This document shows positions 37,044 through 44,954 of a DNA stretch of 55,782 nucleotides, piece after piece. A program made the translations under genes and the position numbers. Source of the stretch: an uncultured Acidobacteriaceae bacterium (GTDB lineage: Bacteria; Acidobacteriota; Terriglobia; Terriglobales; Acidobacteriaceae); assembly GCA_903904755.1 (NCBI GenBank), contig CAIVDV010000050.1, positions 1-55,782 of the forward strand. Direction: 5' to 3'. The notes beneath the pieces were generated by a model that worked only from the letters and a program-made list of their open reading frames with translations, was not told the DNA's origin and did no database searches. Every line of letters begins with the position of its first letter. Positions within the stretch are counted from its first letter, which is position 1.

Positions 37044-38387
37044 TTATGCATCCGGCAGTTCGGCGGCGCGGAGGGCGAGGCCGCGGGCGACGGAGGTGAA
37101 TTCGTTGCCGCTGCGGACTCGGGTGGGGCCGAAGCGTGTTGTGAAGATGCTGCGGACGGCGGGGACGAAGGATGTGCCGCCGGTGAGGAAGACGCGGTCG
37201 ACGTCTGCGGGGTTGATGCCGGTTGTGGTGAGGAGGGTGTCGACGCAGGTTTCGATGGCGGCGAGGTCTTCGGCGATCCAGGATTCGAAGTCGGCGCGGG
37301 TGACGGGGATGCGGAGCGAGAGGCTGCCGTCGTTGAAGCGGAATTCTGCGGATTCGTCGCTGGAGAGGGCGTATTTGAGGCGCTGAACGGCCTGGTGGAG
37401 CTGGAAGCCGAGGTCCTCGTCGATGAGGGTGATGAGGGCTTCGATTTTGTCAGGTTCGATGGCGCGGATGCGGGCGGTTTTGAGGAGCTCGGTGACGTTG
37501 CGGGTGCGCAGGAACGAGAGGTAGTGCCAGCGTTCGAGGTTGGCGTAGATCCAACTGGGGACGGCGGGGAGCTGTTTGATGGCGGGGTGGAGGAGCGAGC
37601 CTGCGCCGAGTTCCGGGCTGACGAGTTTGCGGACGATGCGGGCGTCGAAGGCGTCGCCGGCGAGGCCGAGGCCGCTGGTGCCGAGGAGATCCTGGGGCAG
37701 GCGGCCGCGATTGCGGATGCCGGGGCCGACGCGGAGGAGGGAGAAGTCGCTGGTGCCGCCGCCGAAGTCTCCGATGAGGATGAGTTCGTCGTGGTCGAGG
37801 GTGGACTCGTAGGCGTAGGCGGCGGCGATGGGCTCCATTTCAAAGGCGACCTGCTCGTAGCCGGCCTGCTCGAAGGCGCGTGTGAGGCGGGCCATGGCGA
37901 AGGCTTCGTCGGAGTCGGATTCGGCGCCGACAAAGCGGACGGGGCGGCCGACGAGGGCGCTGCGGATGGGATGGCCGAAGGCTCGCTCGGCTTCGAGGCG
38001 GAGGTCGGTGAGGATGCGGGCGATGAGGTGCTCGAAGGAGTAGTGGCGGCCGAGTATCTCAGTGCCGTTGAGGTTGCTGGCGCTGAGGTAGCTCTTCAGG
38101 GACTGGATGAGGCGGCCTTTTTTCTCGGCTTCGAGGTATTGCTCGATGGCGGTGGGGCCGGTCCAGGAGCCGATGCGGAGGTGGCCGGCCTCGCGGATGC
38201 GCTCCAGGTAGAGGACGCTGCGGAAGCTTTCGGTGAGTCCGTCGCGGCGGGGGAATTGGACGAGCTGGATTTGTGCGTCGGGGGTGACGCGGGCGACGGA
38301 GCTGTTGGTGGTGCCGAAGTCGATTCCGATGGTCCCCAGCGAAGGGGAGTGGGGAGGCGCGTGTCGCATCTCCCCATTATTCCCCAT
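37044..38387 (-). CDS. Hsp70 family protein, YegD-like, without substrate-binding domain
   Basis: This is an actin/Hsp70-fold ATPase of the YegD type. The 447 residues hold the ATPase motifs: phosphate 1 TIGIDFGTTNSSVARV (about 18-33), phosphate 2 LILIGDFGGGTSDFSLLRVG and the adenosine motif VFLTGGTSFVPAVRSIF. The chain ends soon after the ATPase domain, so there is no Hsp70 peptide-binding domain or EEVD-type tail. No DnaJ or GrpE lies near. The ATG at 38387 and an in-frame ATG at 38369 are both possible; GGGGAG sites lie very close to each. Its 3' end faces the secreted protein gene with 20 nt between. Confidence 0.9.
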   Translation of the reverse strand: MGNNGEMRHAPPHSPSLGTIGIDFGTTNSSVARVTPDAQIQLVQFPRRDGLTESFRSVLYLERIREAGHLRIGSWTGPTAIEQYLEAEKKGRLIQSLKSYLSASNLNGTEILGRHYSFEHLIARILTDLRLEAERAFGHPIRSALVGRPVRFVGAESDSDEAFAMARLTRAFEQAGYEQVAFEMEPIAAAYAYESTLDHDELILIGDFGGGTSDFSLLRVGPGIRNRGRLPQDLLGTSGLGLAGDAFDARIVRKLVSPELGAGSLLHPAIKQLPAVPSWIYANLERWHYLSFLRTRNVTELLKTARIRAIEPDKIEALITLIDEDLGFQLHQAVQRLKYALSSDESAEFRFNDGSLSLRIPVTRADFESWIAEDLAAIETCVDTLLTTTGINPADVDRVFLTGGTSFVPAVRSIFTTRFGPTRVRSGNEFTSVARGLALRAAELPDA

Positions 38388-38414
38388 TCCCTGAATTCGC
38401 CGTCTCAGGCGAGG

Positions 38415-41159
38415 TTAGTCGTTGTCGGGTTTGTGGAGTTTGCCTTTGCTCTTTTCCACTTCTTTCTGAATCTCCTCGGCGTCGTCCATGTCGCGGAGGG
38501 CGGCGGCTTCGGCCTTGGTTTTGGGGCGGGCGATTTTGGCCAGGGCGGGATTGAAGACGCGCTTGTCGCTGGGGACGGCGGTGAAGGGGGTGAGATCGGG
38601 GGAGTCGGCGAAGACTCCCGTGAAGTCGCCGGCGAGGGCATCTTCAAGGTTGAGGGAGCCGATGCCGAGGAGGCGGTTTATGGTGCGGGTGATGGAGCCC
38701 ATGGAGCTGTGCTGGTGGCTGACGGAGCCGGGTGTGACCCAGGGGCTGGCGAGGAGGAAGGGGCTGCGGTGGGCGTCGACATGATCGACGCCGCCCTGGG
38801 AGTCGTCTTCGGTGACGAAGAGGGCGGAGTCCTTCCAGATGGAGGTTTTGGAGAGGAAGTCGATGATGCGGCCGAGGGCCAGGTCGTTATCGGCCATGAA
38901 GCTGGCGCGGTAGGGGTAGCCGTCGGCGGGGCGGGCCTCAGTGCCGTGGTCATTGGGGAGGCGGATGACGATGAGGCCGGGGATTTTGCCGGCCTTGAGT
39001 CGGCGGGTGAAGTCGCGCTCAAACTCGGCGACGCGGAACTGGTCGGGTATGCCGAGGTTGAAGGTGGGGTAGCGGCGGTCGCTGGACTCGAAGATTGGCT
39101 TGAGGAGCGGTGTGTTGAGGAAGAGGCGCTGGCCCTCGGGGGCGGTGCCGTCGACCTCGGCGTTGCCTTCGATTTCGAGGCCTTCGCCGTAGTTGAGGAT
39201 GCCCTGGCCGGAGTTGGCGACGTGCTCCCAGATGGAGCCGAACTGGGGAAGATCGTCGGGGGTGGGGGCGTCTGCACCGCCGTACATGGCGCGGCGGCCG
39301 GGCTGGGGGGCACCGGCGAAGTCGGCGCGGCGGCCGCCGTAGCCGGAGGACCAGGCGGTGTTGAAGAAGGGGGTGGGGTTGATGCCGACGACCCAGCGAT
39401 GGCCGTCGGCGGAGACGTCGGAGTCGACGTGGTAGTTGTCGCTGATGGCGAAGCGGGCGGCGAGGGCGTGGATGTTGGGGGTGATTTCGAGGTGTTTGGC
39501 GGCGGCGGATTCCTCAGCCCAGCCGTCGAGGCCGTAGCGGGAGAGGGTGGGGTCGCCGTTGACGCCCGGGATGTCGCCGAGGACTTCGTCGAATGTGCGG
39601 TTTTCGCGAATGACGAGGAAGCAGTGCTTGAGGTGGGGAAGCGCTGCATTGGGGGTGAGGGCGTGGGTGTTGTTGGCGAGGACCTGGGCGGTGAGGGTTT
39701 GGGGTGTTTCGAGAGTGGCCAGGTCGATTACGCCGAGGCCGCCGTACTCGAGGGAGCCGACATAGGAGGGGGTTCCGGGGGTGTGTTCCTTGCCGCCGTT
39801 GGGGCCTGCGCCCTTGCCCTTGGTGTTGACGATGTAAAGGGTTTTGCCGTCGGGGGAGAGTTGGACGGCGGAGGGATTCCAGCCGGCGGGGATGTGTTCG
39901 AGGACGGTCATGGCGGCGGAGTCGAGGATGGCGACGGCATCAATGCCGGATTCGGCGACGTAGAGACGGCCATCGCGGACGGCGAGGCCGCTGGGCATGA
40001 CGCCGCGGAGGGGATGGCCCTGGGGGTCGAGGAAGTTGGGGCCGGTGAAGGGGGTGAGGGCGGCTTCGGCGAGGACGCTGGTGCCGTCGGGGGTGATTTT
40101 GACGACGGAGTCCTGGTGGCTGAGGCTGACGTAGACGGCGTCGGAATCGACGGCGATGCCCGTGGGTGCGCCGCCACCGACGGTAGCGCCTTTGGCGTCG
40201 GTGATTTTGTCGCCGAGGCGGAGCTTGGCGGTGATGGCTGGGTGCTCGCGGTCGTGGATGTCATAGGTCCAGAGGGAGCTGCCGGCAACGTCGTTTTCGT
40301 CGCCAAGGGGGGCGATTTTCTTGCCTTCGACGGTGGTGCCTTCGCGGGCTTCGCGGGAGGGGTAGGCGGTGGGGGGGAAGTGGAGGCCGGTGGTGACGAC
40401 GTGATCCTTGTCTGCGCCGGGGATGAGGGTGTACTCAAAGAGGCCGATGTTGGTGACATAGAGGCGGTTGCCGTCGGGGCTGAGCTGGAGGCCGAAGGGG
40501 TAGCGGCCGGTGGGGATGCTGGCGATGACGGTTTTGGTGGCGGTGTCAACGACGGCGACTCGCCAGTTGCCCTGGTCGAGAGCGAAGAGGGTTTTGCCGT
40601 CGGCGGAGAGGGTGACGGTGGCGGCGAAGGTGCCGGTGAAGTCGGTGGTGCCAACTTTGGCGTCGAGGACGATTTGGGCGGTCTGCTTCCAGTCGGAAGT
40701 GGTGTAGATGGCGACCTTGCCGGAGTTGCCGGTGGCGACGTAGAGGAGGGTGCCATCGGTGGAGTAGGCGAGGCCGGCGTGGGTTTCGACGGCGGGGTCA
40801 TTCTCTTCGCCGGGGGGCAGGCGGCGGACGGTGGCGGTGGGCTGGGCTGGATTCGTTTGGTTTGGGTGGGAGACGACGTTGAGGGCGAAGGGGAAGCCGA
40901 TGGAGGGGATGGCGGCTTGGGAGCCGTCGGAGTTGAGGGCGATGGCGAAGGGGTAGGGAGCGAGTGGAATCCAGGAGCCGGCGGGGCGGATTTCGCGGCC
41001 GTCGGGGAGGATGGCCTGAATGTGGGTGAGTACGGCGGAAGGTTCGGCGGTGGGGGCGGTGGGCGCCTGGGCAAGAGTTGGGGAAGCGAGGAAAAGTGCC
41101 GAAAGAAGAAGGATGGGGGAGAGGGAGAGGAGGGAAAGGGTGACGCTACGCTTGGGCAT
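38415..41159 (-). CDS. YncE-like beta-propeller fused to phosphoesterase (alkaline phosphatase superfamily)
   Basis: This is a secreted 914-residue two-domain protein. A signal peptide (SVTLSLLSLSPILLLSALFL) ends near TLAQA. Residues about 40-490 are a seven-bladed YVTN/YncE propeller with repeats such as LSADGKTLFALDQGNWRVAV and LSPDGKTLYIVNT. Residues about 510-870 match the phosphoesterase family that includes phospholipase C and acid phosphatase AcpA: CFLVIRENRTFDEVLGD, LFVTEDDSQGGVDHVDAHRS and HQHSSMGSITRTINRLLG, with metal-binding Asp and His. The ATG at 41159 is chosen because it begins the signal peptide. The substrate is unknown. Confidence 0.9.
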   Translation of the reverse strand: MPKRSVTLSLLSLSPILLLSALFLASPTLAQAPTAPTAEPSAVLTHIQAILPDGREIRPAGSWIPLAPYPFAIALNSDGSQAAIPSIGFPFALNVVSHPNQTNPAQPTATVRRLPPGEENDPAVETHAGLAYSTDGTLLYVATGNSGKVAIYTTSDWKQTAQIVLDAKVGTTDFTGTFAATVTLSADGKTLFALDQGNWRVAVVDTATKTVIASIPTGRYPFGLQLSPDGNRLYVTNIGLFEYTLIPGADKDHVVTTGLHFPPTAYPSREAREGTTVEGKKIAPLGDENDVAGSSLWTYDIHDREHPAITAKLRLGDKITDAKGATVGGGAPTGIAVDSDAVYVSLSHQDSVVKITPDGTSVLAEAALTPFTGPNFLDPQGHPLRGVMPSGLAVRDGRLYVAESGIDAVAILDSAAMTVLEHIPAGWNPSAVQLSPDGKTLYIVNTKGKGAGPNGGKEHTPGTPSYVGSLEYGGLGVIDLATLETPQTLTAQVLANNTHALTPNAALPHLKHCFLVIRENRTFDEVLGDIPGVNGDPTLSRYGLDGWAEESAAAKHLEITPNIHALAARFAISDNYHVDSDVSADGHRWVVGINPTPFFNTAWSSGYGGRRADFAGAPQPGRRAMYGGADAPTPDDLPQFGSIWEHVANSGQGILNYGEGLEIEGNAEVDGTAPEGQRLFLNTPLLKPIFESSDRRYPTFNLGIPDQFRVAEFERDFTRRLKAGKIPGLIVIRLPNDHGTEARPADGYPYRASFMADNDLALGRIIDFLSKTSIWKDSALFVTEDDSQGGVDHVDAHRSPFLLASPWVTPGSVSHQHSSMGSITRTINRLLGIGSLNLEDALAGDFTGVFADSPDLTPFTAVPSDKRVFNPALAKIARPKTKAEAAALRDMDDAEEIQKEVEKSKGKLHKPDND

Positions 41160-41305
41160 ATCTTTCAGAATGCACTTGTCAGATGAAAACAGGAAGAAAA
41201 AGGCGCACTTTTGAGGCAATGAAGTTCGTGGTTGCGGGTTGGGATGGCAGGTTGTGGCAGGGGCTACAATGTCTTCCAGCGGTAAAAGGATTAAAGGAGA
41301 GACTC

Positions 41306-42421
41306 ATGATTATCGGCGTTCCCAGGGAAATCAAGGACCACGAGGCGCGGGTAGGCGTTACCCCGGCCGGGGCAAAGGCGTTGACTGATGCTGGCCATAC
41401 GGTGCTGGTGGAGACCAATGCCGGGTTGCTGTCGAGCTTTCCAGACCATGAGTATCAGGACCACGGCGCGGAGATTGTGGGCGATGCCGGGCATGTGTGG
41501 GGCAAGAGTGACCTGGTGGTGAAGGTGAAGGAGCCGGTGGCGAGTGAGTATCCGTACTTCCGCGAGGGGCTGGTGTTGTTCACGTATCTGCATCTTGCGC
41601 CGCTGCCGGAGCTGACGCAGAAGCTGCTGGATACTGGCGTGATTGGCATTGCGTATGAGACGGTGCGGGACCGGGCGAATACGCTGCCGCTGCTGACGCC
41701 GATGAGCGAAGTGGCGGGCAGGATGAGCGTGCAGGTGGGTGCGGCGTACCTGGAGAAGGAGCATGGGGGGCGGGGAATTCTGCTGGGTGGGGTGCCGGGG
41801 GTTCCGCCGGCGAATGTGTGCATTATTGGCGGCGGGATTGTCGGCACCAATGCTGCGAAGATTGCTGTGGGCATGGGCGCGCACGTGACGCTGGTGGACG
41901 TGAACCTGAACCGGTTGCGGGAACTGGACGATATTTTTGGTGGGCGTCTGAATACGCTGGCGAGCAACAGCTACAACCTGGCGCGGGCGACGCGGGAGGC
42001 TGACCTGGTGATTGGGGGAGTTCTGATTCCGGGCGCGACTGCGCCGAAGATTGTGACCCGGCACATGGTGAGCAAGATGAAGAAGGGGTCAGTGATAGTG
42101 GACGTGGCGATTGACCAGGGCGGGTGCGTGGAGACGGCGCGGCCGACGTCGCACAGCGACCCATCGTATGTGGTGGATGGGGTGGTGCACTACTGCGTGA
42201 CGAATATGCCGGGGGCGGTGCCGCATACATCGACGCTGGCGCTGACGAATGCGACGTTCCCGTATTTGACGCGGATTGTGAGCCTTGGGGCGGAAGCGGC
42301 GCTGCGGCAGGATCCGGGGCTGGCTGAGGGGCTGAACGTGTATCGCGGGAAGCTGACGCACCGCGGAGTGGCGGAGTCGCAGGGGCGGACGTGGACTGCG
42401 CCGGCTGAGGTGCTGGGCTAA
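41306..42421 (+). CDS. ald: Alanine dehydrogenase
   Basis: It catalyses reversible NAD-dependent conversion of L-alanine to pyruvate and ammonia. The 371 residues are exactly the family length, from MIIGVPREIKDHEARVGVTP (substrate-binding Arg and Lys region). YLHLAPLPELTQ carries the catalytic His, CIIGGGIVGTNAAKIAVGMG is the NAD site, and VDVAIDQGGCVETARPTSHS has the catalytic Asp. AAAGGAGA lies 6 nt before the ATG. A TACAAT box near 41269 may be its -10. It may be co-transcribed with the NIPSNAP gene 13 nt downstream. Confidence 0.97.
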   Translation: MIIGVPREIKDHEARVGVTPAGAKALTDAGHTVLVETNAGLLSSFPDHEYQDHGAEIVGDAGHVWGKSDLVVKVKEPVASEYPYFREGLVLFTYLHLAPLPELTQKLLDTGVIGIAYETVRDRANTLPLLTPMSEVAGRMSVQVGAAYLEKEHGGRGILLGGVPGVPPANVCIIGGGIVGTNAAKIAVGMGAHVTLVDVNLNRLRELDDIFGGRLNTLASNSYNLARATREADLVIGGVLIPGATAPKIVTRHMVSKMKKGSVIVDVAIDQGGCVETARPTSHSDPSYVVDGVVHYCVTNMPGAVPHTSTLALTNATFPYLTRIVSLGAEAALRQDPGLAEGLNVYRGKLTHRGVAESQGRTWTAPAEVLG

Positions 42422-42434
42422 AGGAGATTGCGGA

Positions 42435-43229
42435 ATGCAACGTCGACAATTTCTGGCGGCTTCGCTGGGCGCCTCGGCTCTGGCGATGGTTTCCGATGCC
42501 TATGCGCAGGGCAAGGCTGGAACAGGGCGCGAGTTTTACCAGATTCGGCACTACAGGCTGGAAAACGGGGCGCAGACGAAACTGGCTAGCGCCTACTTTG
42601 CCGACGCCCTTATTCCGGCACTGACGCGAGCGGGCTTTGGCCCGATTGGGGCATTCGCCATCGACATTGGGCCGGAGACCCCGACGTACACGCTGCTAAT
42701 CCCTGGAAGCTCAGTTGAGGCTCTTGTCACCGCGGATCTGCATCTGGCCGAAGACGCCGAGTTTCAGAAGGCTGCGGACGCGTTTTGGAATGCACCGGCT
42801 TCTTCTCCGTCGTTCCAGCGGATTGAGAGTTCGTTGCTGATTGCCTTTGAGGGATGGCCGAAGCTGACGCTGCCGCCCTCGTCGGTGGCGCGAGGCAAAC
42901 GGATCTTCCAGCTAAGGACCTACGAGAGTCCAACGCTCCGAGACCATGTTCGCAAAGTTGAGATGTTCCACAAGGGCGAGTTTGAGATTTTCAAGAGCGC
43001 GGGGCTGCAGTCGGTTTTCTATGGAGACACGCTGATTGGTCCCCGCTTGCCGAGCCTGACGTACATGCTGAGCATGGAGAGCCTGGAGTCGCTGAACGTG
43101 CATTGGGAGGCTTTTCGGAACAACGCCGATTGGAAGCGGCTTTCCGCTGATCCGCGTTATGCCTTTGAGCCAACGGTGAGTAACATCACGAATCTAGTGC
43201 TGTCTCCGCTGGAGTGTTCGCAGATTTGA
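42435..43229 (+). CDS. NIPSNAP family protein with Tat-type signal
   Basis: NIPSNAP proteins have dimeric alpha/beta barrel (ABM-like) domains of unclear function. The 264 residues open with MQRRQFLAASLGASALAM, a twin-arginine-like signal, so export folded is likely. Two NIPSNAP-like halves are seen: FYQIRHYRLENGAQTKLASA and RIFQLRTYESPTLRDHVRKV, the latter followed by MFHKGEFEIFKSAGLQSVFY and LPSLTYMLSMESLESLNVHW. AAGGAGA precedes the ATG by about 9 nt. It follows ald by 13 nt. Confidence 0.88.
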   Translation: MQRRQFLAASLGASALAMVSDAYAQGKAGTGREFYQIRHYRLENGAQTKLASAYFADALIPALTRAGFGPIGAFAIDIGPETPTYTLLIPGSSVEALVTADLHLAEDAEFQKAADAFWNAPASSPSFQRIESSLLIAFEGWPKLTLPPSSVARGKRIFQLRTYESPTLRDHVRKVEMFHKGEFEIFKSAGLQSVFYGDTLIGPRLPSLTYMLSMESLESLNVHWEAFRNNADWKRLSADPRYAFEPTVSNITNLVLSPLECSQI

Positions 43230-43251
43230 GGCTGGAGAGGGGGCTCAGGAG

Positions 43252-43734
43252 TTACCAGGTGTCTCCGCCGCTGGGTGGGGGCCAGGCGCCGAGGATTTGG
43301 CGCAGGAGGACGACGCGGCCGAGGTGGTATCCGTTGTGAGCAGCGAGGCTTTCCAACTGGTCGCGGACGGTCATGACGCGATCGGGTTCTCCGATGCGAG
43401 GACAGGCGACGAGGATTTCCAGGCGGGCGTGGTCGCTGGCGACGGCGGCAGCGTTTTGGGTTCCGGCGAGGAAACGGTCACGGAGGCTGGGCCAGGATTC
43501 CGTGGTGTCTGCGGGGAATCCCTGTGACGCGTGCTCGGGGTAGGGGGTAGGGCGGCCGCTGACCCAGTCGAGGGTGATTTTCTGCCAGAAGTCCATGTGC
43601 CAGAGTTCTTCGTAGATGGAGTGGGTCGCGCCTGCGGGCTTTTGTTGGGCCAGTTGGTCGTCAATGCCCTCGACGATGTGGTCTGCGGGGGCAAAGGCGC
43701 TGTTGCCGATGAGTGCGCGACCGAGCTCGTTCAT
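43252..43734 (-). CDS. DinB family protein
   Basis: DinB/YfiT-like proteins are four-helix bundles with a three-His metal site; many act as thiol transferases or have unknown roles. The 160 residues contain SIYEELWHMDFWQKITLDW and, near the end, SLAAHNGYHLGRVVLLRQIL, giving the conserved His residues. GGGAGACAGC lies just before the ATG. It converges on the NIPSNAP gene with a 22-nt gap and is divergent from the YVTN protein gene. Confidence 0.87.
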   Translation of the reverse strand: MNELGRALIGNSAFAPADHIVEGIDDQLAQQKPAGATHSIYEELWHMDFWQKITLDWVSGRPTPYPEHASQGFPADTTESWPSLRDRFLAGTQNAAAVASDHARLEILVACPRIGEPDRVMTVRDQLESLAAHNGYHLGRVVLLRQILGAWPPPSGGDTW

Positions 43735-43771
43735 GCTGTCTCCCGTGGAATCGCGAAGGGTGCGAGACCGA

Positions 43772-43803
43772 TTGACTCCAGCCTAAAGCAATCCGCCTAT
43801 AAT
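43772..43803 (+). promoter_or_regulatory. Promoter of the YVTN propeller gene
   Basis: A perfect -10 TATAAT lies at 43798-43803. The best -35 is TTGACT at 43772-43777, but the spacer is 20 nt, longer than optimal, so strength is uncertain. GAGGTGAG at 43815-43822 is the ribosome site. Confidence 0.5.
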
Positions 43804-43830
43804 TCAGGGGTTGTTGAGGTGAGATCCGAC

Positions 43831-44865
43831 GTGAAGGTTTCCAATTTTATCGGGGTACGAGCCGGGGTTTCTGCGTTGATGCTCCTGGTTGCCGTGGCAA
43901 CTCCTTTTGTTTCAGCTCTTGCGCAGGCGTTGGGAGCGGGGCCAGCGGTTCTGGTGCAGGTTGCGGATATTCCGATGCCGGGGGCTGCGGTTCGGTTTGA
44001 TTATCAAAGCCTGGATTCAGCGGGGAGCCGCCTTTACATTTCGCACATGAACGCGGATCAGCTGGTGGTTTTTGATACGGCCTCGCGGACGGTGGTTGCC
44101 AATCTGGACGGGTTCAAAGGGGTTCATGGGGTGCTTGCGGTTCCTGAGATTGATCGCGTGTTTGCCTCTGCCACCGGGGACCACCGGGCGGTTTTTGTGG
44201 ATTCCGTGACGCTGAAAACGGTGGCGACCGGTGGCCCGATCACGTATCCGGATGGGCTGGCGTACGCGCCAAGGGAGGGCAAGGTTTTCGTCTCGGACGA
44301 GCATGGGAATGTGGATGCGGTGCTGGATGCAACGACAGGGAAACTGCTGGCAAATATTCCCCTGGGTGGCGGTGCAGGCAATACGGTTTACGATTCGGTT
44401 TCCGGGCATATCCTGGTGGCTGTGCACGGCGTGAACGAGCTTGTTGCGATTGATCCGGCGACGAATGGTGTACTTGGCCATTACCCGATGCCCGGTCTGC
44501 GGAATCCTCACGGGATTGCGTTGGATACGGAGGACCATCTCGCCTTTGTTGCGGGGGAGGAGAACGGCAGGTTGGCGCTCGTCGATCTCAATTCGATGAG
44601 GGTTCTGTCGACGGTTCCGGTAGGGGAAGACCCGGACGTGGTGGCATATGATTCGGGGCTGAAGCGGCTTTATGTTTCGGCAGAGTCGGGGCATGTGACG
44701 GTGTTTCAAGTTGCCGACCGGGAGTTGAAAGAGATTGGCTCGCTGACCATGCCATTTGCGCATACCGTTGCAGTGGATGCCCGCACCCATCTGGTTTACT
44801 TTCCGCTGCAGAATGTGGGTGGCCATCCGCTGCTGCGGATCATGCGTCCGGCAGAGCTGCGCTGA
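43831..44865 (+). CDS. Secreted YVTN/YncE-type beta-propeller protein (GTG start)
   Basis: The 344 residues begin, after the GTG, with KVSNFIGVRAGVSALMLLVA and end of signal near SALAQA, so the protein is periplasmic or secreted. The rest is a propeller with blades such as SRLYISHMNADQLVVFDTAS, YAPREGKVFVSDEHGNVDAV and YDSGLKRLYVSAESGHVTVF. The start is the GTG at 43831; an in-frame GTG at 43819 is an alternative, and the open frame further upstream runs antisense to the DinB gene and is not used. Function unknown; related proteins often bind or present small ligands. Confidence 0.85.
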   Translation: MKVSNFIGVRAGVSALMLLVAVATPFVSALAQALGAGPAVLVQVADIPMPGAAVRFDYQSLDSAGSRLYISHMNADQLVVFDTASRTVVANLDGFKGVHGVLAVPEIDRVFASATGDHRAVFVDSVTLKTVATGGPITYPDGLAYAPREGKVFVSDEHGNVDAVLDATTGKLLANIPLGGGAGNTVYDSVSGHILVAVHGVNELVAIDPATNGVLGHYPMPGLRNPHGIALDTEDHLAFVAGEENGRLALVDLNSMRVLSTVPVGEDPDVVAYDSGLKRLYVSAESGHVTVFQVADRELKEIGSLTMPFAHTVAVDARTHLVYFPLQNVGGHPLLRIMRPAELR

Positions 44866-44942
44866 CGGTGGGTGGGCTGAGAATCTTGGAAAGAGCGAAT
44901 CTGAAGAGATGCGTTTGCCTGCCGGTTTAAACGGGGACGGCC

Positions 44943-44948
44943 TATAAT
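44943..44948 (+). promoter_or_regulatory. -10 box six bases before the ntrY start codon
   Basis: A perfect TATAAT ends 6 nt before the ATG at 44955, so transcription would begin at or next to the ATG and the mRNA would be leaderless. TTGCCT at 44915-44920 is the nearest -35-like hexamer, but with a 22-nt spacer. No ribosome site precedes the ATG, which agrees with a leaderless start. Confidence 0.5.
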
Positions 44949-44954
44949 CTGGCC

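Noticed and set aside
37395-41186. Open plus-strand frame of 1263 codons opposite the Hsp70 and phosphoesterase genes
   Set aside because: It is Gly/Ala/Asp/Glu/Val-rich with no domain, and mirrors the GC-rich third positions of two well-identified minus-strand genes. Long antisense frames are expected at this GC content.
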